This document shows, one piece after another, positions 1 through 12,498 of a stretch of DNA of 63,856 nt. A model generated the notes under the pieces. It was not told the DNA's origin. It saw only the letters and a list, made by a program, of their open reading frames with translations, and did no database searches. Positions within the stretch are counted from its first letter, which is position 1, and every line of letters begins with the position of its first letter. The DNA is taken from positions 1-63,856 of the forward strand of contig LRSR01008489.1 in the NCBI GenBank assembly GCA_001579985.1. Direction: 5' to 3'. The position numbers and the translations under genes are program-made. The stretch comes from Hypsibius dujardini (taxonomy: Eukaryota > Tardigrada > Eutardigrada > Parachela > Hypsibiidae).

Positions 1-111
1 TGCAGTCAAGGCAGACATGGTTAGGTGCTCCTGTACTTTTGCCGTCTCAGTCTGTCGAACCCTTTGCCTGCCTGGATTCTGCCTGTCTGAGCTTCATACG
101 TCTCATTTTAC

Positions 112-3100
112 CTTTTATTTTGGTACTTGTCGAACTTCTTCGGGCCACCACCGATTCCGCCCATTTTACCACTCTGTAAGGCACAACAAAACTCATTCAG
201 ACACATGTGTTAACATACGCGATTCCATCAGTCACAGATGGATGGTCTGGATGATACGTCAGAACACTCAACTCACCTCAATCGACTCCAGTTCCTTGGC
301 CTTGTTCTCCAAGTATCCGCGTTGCAGCGTACCCAGATCGGCGTCGTCAGTCTCACCGAGGGCGTCCACACGAATCGACAGGGAAGCTTTGGCCGCGACC
401 ATACGAGACATCTGCAGTATGTATACAAGTCAGAGACAGACAGTCAAGTCACAAGATAAAACACAGACAAACAGTGAAACAGCAGCAGACAGACAAGTCC
501 CGACAGACAGACAAATCACGGACAGACAGTGAAGACAAGGTCGCACGGTGAAATAGCAGCAGGCAGACAAGTCAAGAAAGACAGACAAACCACAGACAAA
601 TAAGCAAGTAGCACAGACTAATCACAGACTCGTTAAGAGTTCCGAGCAGTAACACCGACACCACTCACCTTGCCCTTGATTTTCTGACTGCTCTGGCTGA
701 TCAGTTGAGCGTGGTAAATCAAGCCGTATTTTGGGGTGTCGTGTTTCTTCTTCAAGGCGCGGAATAGGGCCTTCTCGGCGCCGAGGATCTGAATAGTCGA
801 GGCGGGATGCTTGGCCAAACTCATCAACGAACCTAAATTGAGACATAAATGATCCGCTCATTACACACACATACTCAGTTTTAACATGCGAAAACAATTT
901 CTTGGTTTCAATTTTCATTAAAAAATTAAACTTGTCGCTAAAGTCAATTCAAAAATCCAGACAAAAAATTGGCGTCGTCAAGCAATTACTCAACATATTT
1001 AGTAATTTCAAATGAAACTCACCAGCATGACTGATAAGCCGGGCACCGACCAACTCTCCGAGGAGTACCGTCAAATTCGGCGCAATGGCAGCCATCCGAT
1101 TACGGAGGTACTCGAACAGCTGCGACCGGTAGTCTTGCATCTCAATGATCTAACAAGTAAGAAATAAAAGATGGTCAGATATCAGGTCAACCAATCAATC
1201 AACGCTCCGACCAATCGAGACAAGGCAGAATCAGTACCCTAAGTCCTCATTATCGAGTCAGCTTGTTGCAATGATTATATTTTTTATTCATCATACACAT
1301 CCCCAAATGAATGAATTAGTCAACCAACACAAAACACCGTACCTGATCACAAAGGCCGGTAATGTGCCGAATGTCCTCATCGCTGATCTCCGTGCCCATG
1401 GAAATCTGCGCAGCGTCTTTTACGCGCTGCTCGAGGTCCGCGGGCAGGACATCCGAGAGGTCCATCGTGATGGAGGCGGTGCGCATACCGAGCTTCTTAA
1501 CCGTCTTGACGTACGCCGCGTGGTCCTGCACGACGGAGCCGAGCTCGGGAAAGTGCCAGCCGTACCACTCCCGACAACGCATAATGTAGTTGTTGAGCTC
1601 CTTATCCAAATCATCCAGCAGAGCTGCAATGGGAAAAGGATGCGAATAAGGCTAACGCAGCGCGAGAATAAACGGGGAATCAGTTTACAGGCAGACTAGC
1701 CGAAAACCTAAGTTACAGACAGACAAGTGGTTCACTAGCCTAGACAATGACGAACACATAGTAGTAGGATAGCCACAGACAAACAAGTAAAGTGTCGCCG
1801 ACATTTCAGATTGAACGGCAAACAAGTAGGCAGCCAGACGAGTAGAGGGATAGTCAAAAGCATTTCTACAGATAAATAAAGCAAGCTGGCAGTAGACACT
1901 TCTGAGTCCAGACACGTTGATCAAGAGGAACGAGCTTCTGTTAATGTCAGCAGACGGACAGATATGCTGCAGACAGCTGAATCCAATTGAAAACCGAGCC
2001 AGTGGTATTCAATCAAACAATCAAGGGTATACTTCCACAGATCAGTCCCATTTATCACTTACAGACTGCTTGAATGATCATGGTGTCGATCTTGTCGCCG
2101 CTGAACTTCAGTTTGTACCGGGAAAGCCTAAATATTTCAATACAACTGGCATTACTAAAATGACGGAAGAAACCGATGTCCTCAGGGAAGACTTGTTTGG
2201 GGGTGCTTCAGAGGTAGTGACGAAGTACATTCATCAAGTTGATCAGGAACCACAGTTTTTATGCATCATAAGCTGGGGTGGGGAAACTCAACCAGAGAGG
2301 ACCTTTTCACACTTACCCATGGGCCAAACCGAGGGACATGGCGGTGTTTTCACGCTCTGACACCTCCGTGATGAGGTTGTTGGTTTGCGTCCTTATGCAG
2401 CGCATCAGCTCGCTGATGGCTGTGTTGTGGACGCAGGTGAGATTAAATTTATCCTGCAAAGACAAACGTAGGACATTGTTGCAAAGCATGCAGTTTTAAG
2501 TGAAATCAAAATATTGAAAAATAATAAACTTAAAAACTCTTAAGCCAAGGAAAAAGCAGATTCTACATAATACGACGCATCAGTTTCTCCATTCTTCTCA
2601 TTTTATCCCGAGTCGGTTAAGAGTTTCCATATTGAAAATATTTAACAAGAAGATCACAAAACGCAATAAAAAAGCACGTACTTGTTGCCGGCGTTCTTAC
2701 CTTGATGACTTTACCAAGGAGGGAATCGGCGACAGCCAGCTGCTCGTTAGCATCCTCCGCTACAATCTTCTTCAACACCTTCTTGAGCTTCTTCCCGATT
2801 TTGCCTTCCACCGCCGCGGTTGCAGCTGTAGCAGAACAAGCAAAACCATACCGTTGCAGGGATTGCGCAAAACTGACCATTCAATCAATCAATCGATTTA
2901 GAAACATCTCAAACCCCGATTATCAATCAATCAATCGCTTCACAGCAAAGTAAACGTTATCAAAACCGATCCAGTTATCAGACTTCAAGCTACTGAGAAT
3001 TGCAAAGCAAAGCAGTCCAGGCGCCATCCAGTACACTGAAATTCCAACCAAATGGAGCAAATCAATCAAATCATGGCAAAACGTGTGTTGCAAGTCAATC

Positions 3101-3648
3101 TACACAATGGACCAATCAAACGACCAATGCAATGGCGATGCAGAACCACTTACCGCTCATGGCATCTTCGGTGGTGCTGAATTTGTAGAACTTTTGCAGT
3201 TGTACTCTGAAACGTCGAAAAAATACCCGCATTAAAATTAATTTGAAAATCAAAAAAATTGGATGGGATAACTCACATGCTACTGGCTTTATCGAAGGTC
3301 TGAAATTCATCATAGAGGTTCTCAATTTGCACCAGTTTCTTCTCATCCAGAAGCTGAAATGCAGAGAACTCTCATCAGAATATATTGCGTCAACCATCCC
3401 GGTAAAGGGATTTCTCATCGAAACCGACTCGACGGGGAAGGAAACGGCAAGCGAGACAGCGACCTGCGAGCACCGGTGACGGCGACCCAGTCAAATTCAG
3501 CCGTAATACAAATTGGCTTTTACTGCACTGTTGGAATGATGCCACAGTGAAAATGGCTCAAATTCTGACCACCATCTAAACATTTCGTCAACTCAATTTC
3601 TACCTTAAACACCGCATATCCCGTGGACGTCTCGTACAGAACCAGCAT
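112..3648 (-). CDS. NOP58: NOP58, box C/D snoRNP core protein (3' end beyond window)
   Basis: Core protein of box C/D snoRNPs, which guide 2'-O-methylation of rRNA in the nucleolus. Exons on the minus strand: 3648-3604, 3353-3277, 3206-3154, 2825-2701, 2453-2317, 2127-2063, 1623-1343, 1149-1023, 832-669, 411-277, 173-112. All have GT/AG borders and matching phases and give about 423 residues. The N-terminus [15 protein letters not shown] is the family start. The NOP domain follows, with [16 protein letters not shown] (about residue 175), [11 protein letters not shown] (about 290) and [11 protein letters not shown] (about 325). The last visible exon is Gly/Lys rich ([13 protein letters not shown]), typical of the NOP58 tail, and ends at a donor, so at least one more exon lies left of the window. 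[10 protein letters not shown] and the absence of NOP56-specific sequence favour NOP58. It is divergent to UFL1. Confidence 0.95.
430..640. repeat. CAGA-type tetranucleotide repeat in NOP58 intron
   Basis: Degenerate CAGACAGA units fill the NOP58 intron between exons ending at 669 and starting at 411. The unit also appears in introns of most other genes here. No coding signal is seen. Confidence 0.7.
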
Positions 3649-4040
3649 CCTGATGATGAGGATTCACGCAAACGTAACAAAAATCAGGATGATATCTGGG
3701 ATAAAAATAATACAAGGGACATAAGGAAAATGCACGAAAAAAGATTGCGATTTTCAGATTATGGATTTCGCAATACACTGTACAGCAATGTAGCGCTGCG
3801 ATTTGAAGGTCCGTTTATATAACCCTATATGATAAAGAATAATTGAACTGCGGCCCCTCGGTCGAAATAAACGGGCACGAATGATCAGCTGAAGAGGCGT
3901 GGCTAGCTCGAAATTAGGCCCGCCTTTGTTGCCCCAGGTTGCTGGACTGGACCCCTCATTCATTTTTGGACCCCCCTGATTCAGCCACGTTGACTTTTTG
4001 ATTTGCATTAAATCAATTTCTAATATTTTTATCAATCACA
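3649..4040. promoter_or_regulatory. Shared bidirectional promoter interval of NOP58 and UFL1
   Basis: Only 392 bases separate the divergent NOP58 and UFL1 start codons. The interval therefore must hold both 5' UTRs and both promoters unless there are upstream non-coding exons. A TATA-like stretch (TTTATATAA) is near 3812-3820 and a GC-richer patch covers 3848-3960. I cannot name a specific factor site. That the promoters are shared is inference from layout. Confidence 0.5.
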
Positions 4041-7000
4041 ATGGCTGGTCAAGATTGGGAAGATGTACGGCGATTGATGAGTGATTTCCAGCGCGTCCAA
4101 CAAGGCAACACCGCGCAAAGGTGAGTTTTTTGCTCTCTGATCGAGACAAACGTGCCGAAACAGATCAGGTGTCCCAGTGGAATGGAGTAGCCCGATTAAG
4201 GAAAATTATCTCGCACCGATTTAATTTAATATTCTAATCAATTTCTCGTAATATTCCAGGCTTTCTGAAAGAAATTGTATCGAAATTGTAAGCAACCTGG
4301 TCAAATTAAAATTGCTGGATGTCGTCTACACCACCGACGGGAAGGAATACATCACGCCGCAACAGCTGGTGCGAGAAATCCGTGAGGAGATGTTTGTGAA
4401 TGGCGGACGTGTCAATGTGGTGGACATTGCCCAGGCGCTTAATGTCGACCTCTCTCATGTGGAAACGGCCGCGAAGGACCTCATGAAAACCGATTCCTCG
4501 CTCCAGTTTGTCCTGGGACAGTTGATCAGCGCGTAAGTTCAATCGATCAATCAGTCAATTAATGCACCCTTCTCGTGTTAAAAATGGATCTCTCTAATCG
4601 ATCAACCAATCAATCAATCAGCCGGTTCTGCTATGATATGAAATCAACAATCAATCAAAGGCTTAGGATACTTGATTAAAACTGGACTCTTCAATCAATC
4701 AATCAAAATTGTTTGATGTAATATGGACGTCTTTTATCTTTGAAGGGATTATGTGACTTCGTTGGCGGATGAGATCAACGAGAAGCTCCAGGAGAAGGGT
4801 GTGGTGGATATTTCCGACATGACGGTTGTTTTTGATTTGCCGGCGGATTTTATACTCGGAGTCGTCGGGAGCAATCTTGGAACGCGGATTCATGGTCAGA
4901 GAGATCTAAGTAATCCACGGGTTTTGTTGACGGACTGGTTAATTGCCCGGCATCGAGCCATCCTGCGAGGAGCGTTGAATGCGTCGTCGCGACCGGTGTC
5001 TGTGCAGTCGTTGGTCAAGGAGCACTCGCTGAATGAGCGCTTGACTTCCGGTCAGTGTCTATCTTAGTGTCTGTACCGGGATGTCTCTGTCTGTCTGTCT
5101 ATCTATCTCTTTGTCTGCCTGTTTTTATGTCTGTCTGTTCGTCTGTCTGTCAGTTTGTCTGTTTGTTTACCCGTCTGTCTACCCTTCTGTCTGTCTGTCT
5201 CTCGCGTCGTGTTTTTGTCATAGTACCAATATAGCATCCTTTATCCGATCACTCCAGTTGTCGTGGAAGAATTGATCAGCCTGGGTGAAATCTCTGGCAT
5301 CCTCTCCGGCAAAGGCAGTAAGGACAAGTCTACCTTCATCCCCCACATTTACACCACGGCTCAAACCGCATGGATTGAGGCATTCCTCAAGTCCAACTCC
5401 TACATCCCCTACAACGCCGTCAAAAAGCTCGATATCGGAGATCCGAAACAGTTTTTGAAGAACCGCTACTCGGTCGGCGATGAGTACCTCTTCCTGGAGA
5501 CCTGCATCTTGTCCAAGACGGCGCTCGACCGAGTGGAGGGCGGCTTGGAGGATGTCGCGGCGTCGGGTACCTGGACTGAAATTGGTGGTTTATTTCCCGC
5601 TGGGGTGGACGATCAGGATGTTGCGGAAGTGATTGAAACCCTCTTGACTACAAAAAAGATCAAGGTAAATTGAAGGGATACTGCTTGATAGACAATTAGA
5701 TGGAGAGGCAGTTAGAACTGCAGGCAGTCAATCAAACAGATTGGAATGCCGAGAGACATCCGGACAAACAGAGAGAGAAACAGACAAACAAACAGTCAGT
5801 CAGTCAATCAGTCAATCAGTCAGCTGGGCAGGCAGACTGAAGGACAAACAGACATATTGCGTAATATTTGCTTGTCTCTTTGATGTCTCAGGACATTCGG
5901 TTAGTGCAGGACATCTTTGTAGTCGCTGAAAAGATGGTGGAAGAAAGCAAAAAGCTATTCGATACTTGTATCGAGACGATCGCGGAAGAAGATGCCAAAA
6001 AGCAGTCCAGCATGATGCCTTCCGTCCCGTCTGGCGCCGGCAAGAAGGCTCAAGCCGACGACGATGAAGACTTGCTTCCATCATCGAAAAAAGATCGGAA
6101 GGGCAAACGCCAGACCGGGAAGGGCGCGACAAAGTCAGCGGGGAAGGGAAAACGCGATGAGGAGGACGACTCTGGAGCGTCTGTGCCGGAGTTTCTGACT
6201 GTACCGGCTTTGGTGGTCGAGCTACAGAAGGCCAACGAGGACGCGCCATTTGAGCTGCTGGAAGCGATTGCGAGGGCCATTCAAGCTGATCTGGTGGAAT
6301 CGTATCGGCGGGTATTGAAGGTTAAGGTGGAGCTGATTGCTGCGTCTTCAGCCGGCGACCGGAAGTCCACTCATAAGGCCGTGCAGGAACAGATTTCCGC
6401 TACCATCTGGCTCATGAGGATGTTTGCCAAGGGGATTGAGCATTTCTCTGCTGGTAATTTTGAAAACCTTTTTCTAGTCTGGGTATATTGATGCACTTAA
6501 TGAAAAATTTACTTAAAAGTATTTCCATTTTTTAAAAATATTTTCTGAGTGATATGACGAATGTTATTTGATGTATTCGCAAATTTAATTGTAAGGGAAC
6601 AACACTGTTTTTTTGTTGATTTCTTGCAGAGACCGACAAGAAGCAGTTGGCCAAACTTCTCCTGCGCAACGTCGGTGCCGAAGTGTTAAATCCACTCTTA
6701 TTTTTCCTCATGGAGGATTTGGGCCTGGCTCTACCGGAAAGGACTGATCTAACCCCAGAGGTAAATTGTGCCAATTGTCTGTTTGTCTGACTGCGCTCAT
6801 TTTTTGTCTGCATTGTTTTTTCTTTACTGTCTGTCTGAATCCCTCCACATTTGTATTAATTAAATCACCATGGAGTGTCTTTCTATCCACTGTCTGTCTG
6901 TCTGTCCACCTACGTTTGTCCGTCTATCTATCTTTCTGTCGCCTGTTTGTCTGTCTACTTGGTCCTGCCTGCGTGCCTGCTTGATTCGCTCCCTGTTTAT

Positions 7001-7612
7001 CTTGTCTTTCGGCGTGCCTTCAGTGTTCGTTCGCTGTCCGTCACCCACCGATGTAGATTTGTTTTCTGTTTTGATATTCCCTATCTGCAACAACAATACA
7101 AGTGTCTGATGGGATGTTACTGGTGTTCATTTCTTCTCTGTTTTCTTTTTCAGGCACGCACCAAGTTGGTCGCCAAACTGCCCGAGCCTCCCCGGGCAGC
7201 CTTCGAAAAGACCAACACCGCCGCCGCCGGGGACAACATCGACACCTTCGAAGACGCCCTCCAAAGCCTTCTCGACAGCGAGAGCATCGGCATGCCCATC
7301 CGGAAAGCCGATAAGAAGAAAGAGACCCAAATTTGTCAGGAGCACCGTCAGCAACTCCTCCAAGGCATTCGTAGCGCCACCGACATCCCCACCGCCTTGC
7401 GGCTCTGCTGTCTGTCCCTTTTCCTTAAGAAGACCGCGGCGCCGTTGGAGGCGCCCGGCAAGTTTGTGCCGCAGATTTTAGCCATTGTCAAGCCGGACTT
7501 GAAGCCGGAACAAGCGGCCGTTTTGGAGCAGGCACGGGATATGATGCAGGACGGCGGCCAGTCTCCCGATGATATTCGTGCAGTCATTTTGAAATTGGCC
7601 GATTTGGCATAG
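4041..7612 (+). CDS. UFL1: UFL1, E3 UFM1-protein ligase 1
   Basis: Scaffold-type E3 that transfers UFM1 to substrates such as ribosomal protein uL24 at the ER. Exons: 4041-4120, 4260-4532, 4746-5050, 5258-5664, 5892-6453, 6630-6760, 7154-7612, giving 738 residues (human protein 794). The start MAGQDWEDVRRLMSDFQR matches the family N-terminus. RLSERNCIEIV (about residue 27) and DGKEYITPQQLVREIREE (about 49) are strongly conserved, as is FVLGQLISADYV. A Lys/Asp-rich low-complexity linker (about residues 395-440) precedes the C-terminal helical region, as in other UFL1 proteins. No membrane span is seen. Phases agree at every junction and the reading frame ends at TAG 7610-7612. Introns 3 and 6 contain TCTG repeats. 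A UFM1 pathway ligase is a house-keeping gene, consistent with its NOP58 neighbour. Confidence 0.95.
5083..5205. repeat. TCTG tetranucleotide repeat, UFL1 intron 3
   Basis: Imperfect GTCTGTCTGTCT array inside the intron between UFL1 exons 3 and 4. It is open in all frames, which produces spurious Cys/Leu/Ser-rich reading frames. Confidence 0.85.
6880..7010. repeat. TCTG tetranucleotide repeat, UFL1 intron 6
   Basis: Second imperfect TCTG/CCTG array within UFL1, upstream of its last exon. Same repeat class as at 5083. Confidence 0.75.
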
Positions 7613-7794
7613 TGTGGATTAATTTGCGACAGTAGATTGTACAAGGATGGGTTAATTCTGCAAGACTAGATGAGTGGGTTCACGCTCTAGAAAAAGGGCG
7701 AACAGCGGAACGTTCATAAAAATAGAACCACTCAGCGGAGTTTTTGATTTTTATAATTGTTTTGTTTTCGTTCATGCGGGACAGCAAAAAAATA

Positions 7795-7800
7795 TTTATT
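7795..7800 (-). terminator. Poly(A) signal, GH3-domain gene
   Basis: AATAAA on the minus strand, 30 bases beyond the GH3-domain stop codon. It lies inside the UFL1 3' flank, so the two transcripts probably overlap tail to tail. Confidence 0.6.
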
Positions 7801-7817
7801 CATCGGTTAAATGTTTA

Positions 7818-7823
7818 AATAAA
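7818..7823 (+). terminator. Poly(A) signal, UFL1
   Basis: AATAAA on the plus strand about 205 bases after the UFL1 stop codon and just before the GH3-domain stop on the other strand. Confidence 0.6.
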
Positions 7824-7829
7824 ACAGAA

Positions 7830-10800
7830 TTAAACAACGATGGCATTACGTAGAAAGTCCACGAGAGGCTGCTTGAACAGGACTCGTGGTATTTTTAACT
7901 GGGAAGGCGACGTAGAAGAGGTATTAATCATGAATTCCCGTAACCGCTGAAAGGATCCAGGGACCACAAGGAGGACCCTCGCAGGAGCCAGGCCTTCCTT
8001 GTCGCGCTGGTATTTGTAGCCATATCCACTGCACTGGCTTTTCATCAGGAAACGATCCAACTGAAAAAGAACCATTGAAGTTTACGATATTTCAGTACTT
8101 CAAAGTCAAGACTCATGGGCATGAAAGTACAATTACAAAACATTAGGTATATGTACTCGAGTATAAATAAAAATAAAACTGAATATAAATAACATATATA
8201 CTGCACGCATACATAAATAACCAGAGGTTTTATGCCATCAATAGAGGTTGCCTGACAAGGGAACTCATCAACCCATTAAAATCATTATTAGTACATTGTA
8301 TACTGTAGCCAACAAAAGCCAACACAGTCCAAAAAGCGCTGTGAAGGTGTCAAGTGAAGTTGTGAAGTGACATTTGTGAAGTTCGGGAAATTAAAAGAAT
8401 TTTGAAATAAGTTTTACCCCAAAACCTCCTCTTATATTTATAATAATACAAATTCTAAAACATAAATAATCTTTAAAAATTGCAGCATTACGGGCATGCA
8501 CTTGTACTTCGTACTTGACAAGTTTGACGTACTTGTAAATAGTAGTTTTAATTTTCTGAAACATGATTTTGGAATGTACATTTATTTTTTACTGAAAAAG
8601 AAAAGCACCCCTCCATACAAAACAAACAGGAGTTGATTTTCAATTAATCCTCATAGCACTTTCTTACAAATTCGTATTAAATCATAATGATGTTTACGGT
8701 CATGCTTTTTAGTACAGTAAGTTTTTTATTCTAAGTTATTTATATCTGTGTTATTTTCTAATTGCAATTACTCGAGTAAGACTATTTATCTAATGCTTTA
8801 ATTTACACAATCAGAAGATATTTGAAACCGATGAACGCGTTTTAATTATCTTTTAACTCGGGAACATCAAATGAATATTGACATTTTTAATTTGAATTAT
8901 TATGAATACAAGGTAATGCTTTTGAGTAAAACTTATTTCAAAATTCTTTTAAATTCACAAACTTCCCATCACAACTTCACTTCACAACTGCACAGGGCTT
9001 TCAAGACCGTGCCCTAAGAAAACAGCCAAGCTATAAAATAAAGACATCTCTCTGCAGACTCTATTTATCATACATGTACTGACAATGAGTACTGTACCTC
9101 TGCGCCCAATTGAGTTTCCAATTTTTCCCGGTCTTCCTCAATGAGGCCCTGCAGCTCGAGGAAGAGCACATAAAACGGCGTCATTCCCTGGCCCGCCGGG
9201 GTTATCTTCAAGTTCAGCAGAACACTTTCACACGAAGTAAAGTCGATGATGCGGCTAAAGTGGTGTTGAGCGGAGAAGAGGTTGTTGAGATGCGCGACCG
9301 CGGCCAGCAGCACATCTTCCGATGTTTTCTCCCCTCGAATATTGAGCTGTTGCGATGACCTGATTGACATTTGAAAAAATAATTTCTGATGCTCATGCCT
9401 TGACATGGTGATGACGTAATTGTGGAGAGCTCGTACCGATGAACATATTGTATGACGGGAAACTGGCCGTGAAAGTCAACCACTCGGACGACATCGCCGA
9501 TCCGGTAGCGGTAGAGTCCACCGAAATTGGTTAGTATCAGTTCGTATTCTTTTCCTTTCTCAACCTAATATACAGTTGGGGGAAGTTCCAAGTTGCCAAT
9601 TAGCAATGGCTTAAATAATTTATTTAAATTTCAAAATATCATTTAAAGATTGTCAATGGAAGTGGATTCTGATTTTAGTTTACAGCAAAAACTCGGGTAC
9701 ACTATATTTCTATTTATTCAAACGTTGTAGACTTAAATCATTTCATGTCAATGGGTTCTGTTTTATAAAATAGTTGAATAAACTTACAAATTTACAAATT
9801 TACAACTGATACTGTCCCTTTCATTTAAATTGAAAATCGCCGTTCTCACCAGCTAATTCATTCATTTAATTTTGATTTTTATTACAACGCGGCCAAAGAC
9901 TATACCGCCAGAATTCTCTGTTGTGTTTATAAACAAATCAAACCTAGGTTTTAAATTAAAAAAACACATATGTATATGTATATGCAAATTTATATCTATA
10001 TATTATATATGCATCTATTTATTTATCTATATTAGTTTTAAAATTTATAGTATAATGAAATATAGGTATACATATTTATATATCGGTTTTTTCAAAAAAT
10101 GATCTGGAAGAGTTCTATTGTACCTGTTCTGCGAATACTGTAGCCGGCTCTGTGTCGTCAGAGTTCTCCAACGGCATGAATTCAAAAAAAACGGATTTGA
10201 CGGCCAAGAGGAAGCCTACGTCATCTCCGTCTTTTTCGGGCCATTCGTTGTAGCCAAGTATTCCTTCCGTTGAGGCATACCAGGGAGTATAGATTTTGAC
10301 CGCTGGAACGTATCGCGTTTATTCAATAGAAAATTATGTATGACTGCTAGTCGTGACCGTTTTACTTGAATGACTGTAAGCCTGTCTTAGACAGTTTCCA
10401 AATGTGTTAGCACGATGCAATGTATTTCTCTGTTTGTCTGTCTTTTTGTCTCTCTGTCTGTCTGTCTGTTTGTCGTATGTCTGTCTGCCTGCCTACCTGC
10501 CTGCCTGCATGTCTGTTAGTCTCCTTAACTTCTTCATTCATCAGTTTTCCTATTTTTATTTGTCTGCCTGACCGTCTGTATGTTGGTTCTTAGGTCAGCA
10601 GACAACACCTTTTGTATATTTCTCGCGCAAGATGGCGCTATACTGCTGAAATGATCCGGATGCAATGGAGTTAATCAGCGTCAATTTTGGCCATATCCTC
10701 ACACCAATGTTATCAAATCCTGCAAATAACGCAACATATAGGTACAGCACATAAATGCAGTCAAGAAAATCAAGCCAATTTTTCAAATTATGCCATTTAC

Positions 10801-12231
10801 CGTATAGTCGTTCAGGTCGATCAAACTTCAAACCAAATAAGGTAAAATACGACTGACCTTGAGAGAATTCTTTTTCTAGTTCGTCAGCCCTGGCAGGCAT
10901 CGGGTTGAGCCGCTTTTCCAGTTCAGTTCGAATTTCTACTGGAATTTTTAGCTCGCGGTTAAGAGTGCCCTCTCGGATGTCATGGACCATTTCGCGCCAA
11001 TTTTGCTCCATCGTCCGAAACATAAAATAGACCAATGACGCGAACAGAGCATCGATTCGTGCCAGATCTCGGTGTCGCAATCCGAACAGAGTGTGGACGT
11101 ACTGGGCGGCCGTGCTGTCCGCAATTTCGAAGCCCATCGGTGGTGTGGTGTAGACGTCTCGACGCCAAATGCTGTAGGATAACCGCTGGAACGCGGAGAC
11201 GGGTCCCAGATACACACCAGATGGGGTCTTCGTCAAGAGCCTTGTTGGATTGTATAGTAAGTTCATTGTCTGATACAAAAAAAACCAAGAACTCTCGCTT
11301 TCTGTTTATCTGCCTGTGTGCATGTCTCTATGTCTGTGTTTGCCTGTCTGCCTGTCTGCCTGTCTGTTTGTCTGTTTGTCTGCCTGCCTGCTGTTTGTGT
11401 TTACCTCCTTCATACCTACTCGCTGTTGTTAACTTACCCTTCCATATCGTAGCCGGCTAGGCAATAAATTGAGCGCGTGTCGAAGACACATGAATACATA
11501 CTGCCCCTGCGTCCAGAACATCGTTTTAACTTGCGGAACAATGCTCGGCTTTCCCGTCGTTCCTGACGTGGCTCCATAGTACAACACCTCCTCCTTTGTC
11601 AAGACGTTCGTTGCGCCTTCCGTCATCCGCTGGACTAAATTGGCGTAATGCGCATATTTTGTCACGGGATGCGCTTTGACAAAATCCTCTCGAGTTTTGA
11701 CATGCGAAAGCTTGTATTTCAGTCCGTACTCAGTTTTTCCGTTCAACTTCAGTATCCGTAATAAAACGCCGTTTTGAACAATTTTCAGTCGATTTATGTC
11801 TCGTCTTTGCCGCCATGCGTGGTATCTCCCAGCAATTTGGATGGCCTTGTTCAAACAATAATGAAATAGACCAACGGAAAAGGTAAACGTTGGCTCCTTA
11901 AAGATGGCCACTCTCAGGAGGATGGTCAGAACAACAGCTGCACTAAAACCTGTCCAAAAATATCTTTGTTCACTTGAAACAAAAAGAATACTAAAGTAAT
12001 CGAAACCTATTTAAAATAACAAGTAACAAGTTTGACAGAAACAAGTATTTACAAAACCAAATTTAATCATTACTTGTAAAGTTAATACAAAATGAGCATA
12101 ATGAAAACTTTAAGTTGAAGGTACTACAGCTTACCAATTAGGTACGTAACAATACATAGTGCTGGATGGCTGGAGCTTGCCAGTAAGACAAATACGGCAC
12201 TAAGGCCGCCAAAAATTAGTTTAGTTTTCAT
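7830..12231 (-). CDS. GH3-domain protein (membrane-anchored, GHDC/JAR1-like)
   Basis: Member of the GH3 family of ANL-type adenylating enzymes. Plant members conjugate amino acids to hormones; the animal role is unclear. Exons (minus): 12231-12135, 11949-11438, 11269-10858, 10719-10609, 10302-10124, 9564-9437, 9359-9098, 8060-7830, giving 643 residues from ATG 12231. Nucleotide-binding motifs are visible: GATSGTTGKPSIVP (about 165), WYASTEG (about 385), and NFGGLYRYRIGDVVRV (about 450) followed by RGEKTSED (about 486), the motif order expected of GH3 acyl-acid-amide synthetases. Residues 1-50 hold two hydrophobic stretches, suggesting a signal anchor. The donor after exon 10719-10609 (GTGTTG) is weak; the other junctions are ordinary. 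An upstream in-frame exon (12498-12390) may add 42 residues. Convergent with UFL1. Confidence 0.9.
8325..9012. mobile_element. Terminal-inverted-repeat element in last intron of the GH3 gene
   Basis: About 95-base arms near 8331-8430 and 8915-9010 are inverted copies of one another. The shared core reads TTAAAAGAATTTTGAAATAA, together with repeated GTGAAGT motifs. The middle is AT-rich and has no reading frame. It is likely a non-autonomous DNA transposon. Exact ends and target duplication are not clear by eye. Confidence 0.5.
10433..10515. repeat. TCTG/CCTG tetranucleotide repeat, GH3 intron
   Basis: Imperfect array of GTCTGTCTG and CCTGCCTG units within a GH3-gene intron. A similar array is at about 11300-11395 in the preceding intron. 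Confidence 0.8.
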
Positions 12232-12389
12232 GTTGGCAGAATTCTTCCCTAATTCTTCCAGTAGATCAGACAGAAAACGGTTAATGTAAAGAATTATGCA
12301 TTGTAAGTGGCACAGGAAACGTGCGATGGCTGCTTCACTATTGTTTGTATTGAAGAGCTAATATGTCTACGCGTGATAAGAATACCCAC

Positions 12390-12498
12390 CCTCTCGAGGG
12401 ACTGACGATGCACGGGAAATCTTTACGCCGTCCATGTGCAAGTGATTTATCTGCTGCTGATGTTCTGTTATCTTACTATCATCCAACGAACTCATCAT
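12390..12498 (-). CDS. Possible upstream coding exon of the GH3 gene
   Basis: ATG at 12498 opens a 109-base segment encoding MMSSLDDSKITEHQQQ and onward, ending at a good donor (GTGGGT, from 12389). Joined to an acceptor AG at 12250-12249, its phase-1 end continues in frame through GKNSAN into the ATG at 12231. That would place about 42 hydrophilic residues before the hydrophobic anchor. The segment is itself preceded by an acceptor-like TTGCAG. The 12250 acceptor has a poor pyrimidine tract. This could equally be 5' UTR. Confidence 0.35.

Noticed and set aside
1271-1699. 142-residue plus-strand open frame
   Set aside because: It is antisense to NOP58 exon 7, whose protein is clearly recognised.
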